Shown: one piece after another, positions 5,229 to 5,430 of the stretch
How positions within the stretch are numbered: position 1 is the stretch's first letter
Layout: the number at the start of each line of letters is the position of its first letter
NCBI GenBank assembly: GCA_008363265.1
Contig: RHKR01000203.1
Span: forward strand, 1-5,430
Direction: 5' to 3'
Origin: Chlorobiota bacterium
Lineage (GTDB): Bacteria > Bacteroidota > Ignavibacteria > Ignavibacteriales > Ignavibacteriaceae
DNA: 5,430 bases
The notes under the pieces: generated by a model
Told to the model about the DNA's origin: nothing
Database searches by the model: none
Seen by the model: only the letters and a program-made list of their open reading frames with translations
Program-made: the position numbers and the translations under genes

Positions 5229-5430
5229 ATGAACGCAAAGCATTTGATCAAATATTCCCTCGCGATCTTTCAGATATTCATCCTGACAGGTTGCGATGAC
5301 CCGGATGAGAGCAGAGTGCTTTCAGACCGTGACACAATTCCGGTTACAACAATTACGCTTCAGAAGGAAGAGATACAGCGGTCGATATCAGCGTCGGGTA
5401 AATTCACCACCGATGATGAATCCCTTCTCT
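5229..5430 (+). CDS. Lipoprotein periplasmic adaptor of an efflux pump (HlyD/AcrA type), N-terminal part; runs off window
   Basis: The first 67 codons of a gene that continues past the right edge. The N-terminus is a lipoprotein signal peptide: MNAKHLIKYS, hydrophobic core LAIFQIFI, then lipobox LTGC with Cys22 as the lipid-bearing residue, followed by Asp-Asp-Pro-Asp. The next segment, TIPVTTITLQKEEIQRSISASGK (residues 37-59), has the V-x-x-x-x-L-x-x-x-x-I-x-x-x-I-x-x-S-G pattern that opens the beta-barrel/lipoyl part of RND membrane fusion proteins. The ATG follows the TolC-family stop by one base (TAA-A-ATG) with no evident ribosome site, which suggests translational coupling. The adaptor would bridge the TolC-like channel to an inner-membrane pump, RND or MacB-type, which I expect further right. 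The signal peptide and lipobox are firm; the adaptor call rests on the short N-terminal pattern and on context. Confidence 0.82.
   Translation, partial: MNAKHLIKYSLAIFQIFILTGCDDPDESRVLSDRDTIPVTTITLQKEEIQRSISASGKFTTDDESLL

Overview
This window most likely comes from a member of the Bacteroidota/Chlorobiota/Ignavibacteria group. The grounds are indirect. Candidate promoters have the Bacteroidota-type layout (TTTG about 19 bases upstream of TAnnTTTG), the TolC-like and lipoprotein adaptor genes have the look of that group, and GC content is moderate. I cannot fix the genus from sequence alone.

Left part (1-1184, + strand): the 3' end of an AAA-family ATPase (AAA_21/OLD-like) gene, followed almost without gap by a 220-residue protein with DUF4276/TOPRIM-like features. 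ATPase-TOPRIM pairs are a recurring architecture of anti-phage systems (OLD, PARIS and AbiL-like). Lines counted by hand here run about 40-45% GC, against about 52-68% in the transporter genes to the right, which fits an acquired cassette. This is the best candidate for an accessory or defence function, but the ATPase N-terminus lies outside the window.

Middle (1185-2063): a hairpin separates the + strand pair from a convergent minus-strand group. That group holds three small genes: a 108-residue predicted exported protein of unknown function with its own candidate promoter, then two tandem genes for single-helix membrane microproteins of 36 and 37 residues, each with a clear Shine-Dalgarno sequence. 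The second microprotein resembles the MetS-type small subunit of NSS (sodium-coupled) transporters.

Right part (2064-5430): a minus-strand ABC exporter half-transporter (561 residues, all nucleotide-binding motifs intact, unusually short C-terminus), with a hairpin after its stop. Across a 122-base divergent promoter region lies a + strand operon: a TolC-family outer-membrane channel gene (451 residues), then after one base the start of a lipoprotein periplasmic adaptor (HlyD/AcrA-type) that runs off the window. The channel and adaptor are probably two parts of a tripartite efflux pump, whose inner-membrane component would lie beyond the right edge. Every stretch of more than 300 bases contains a gene. 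I saw no tRNA, rRNA, CRISPR array or insertion sequence.
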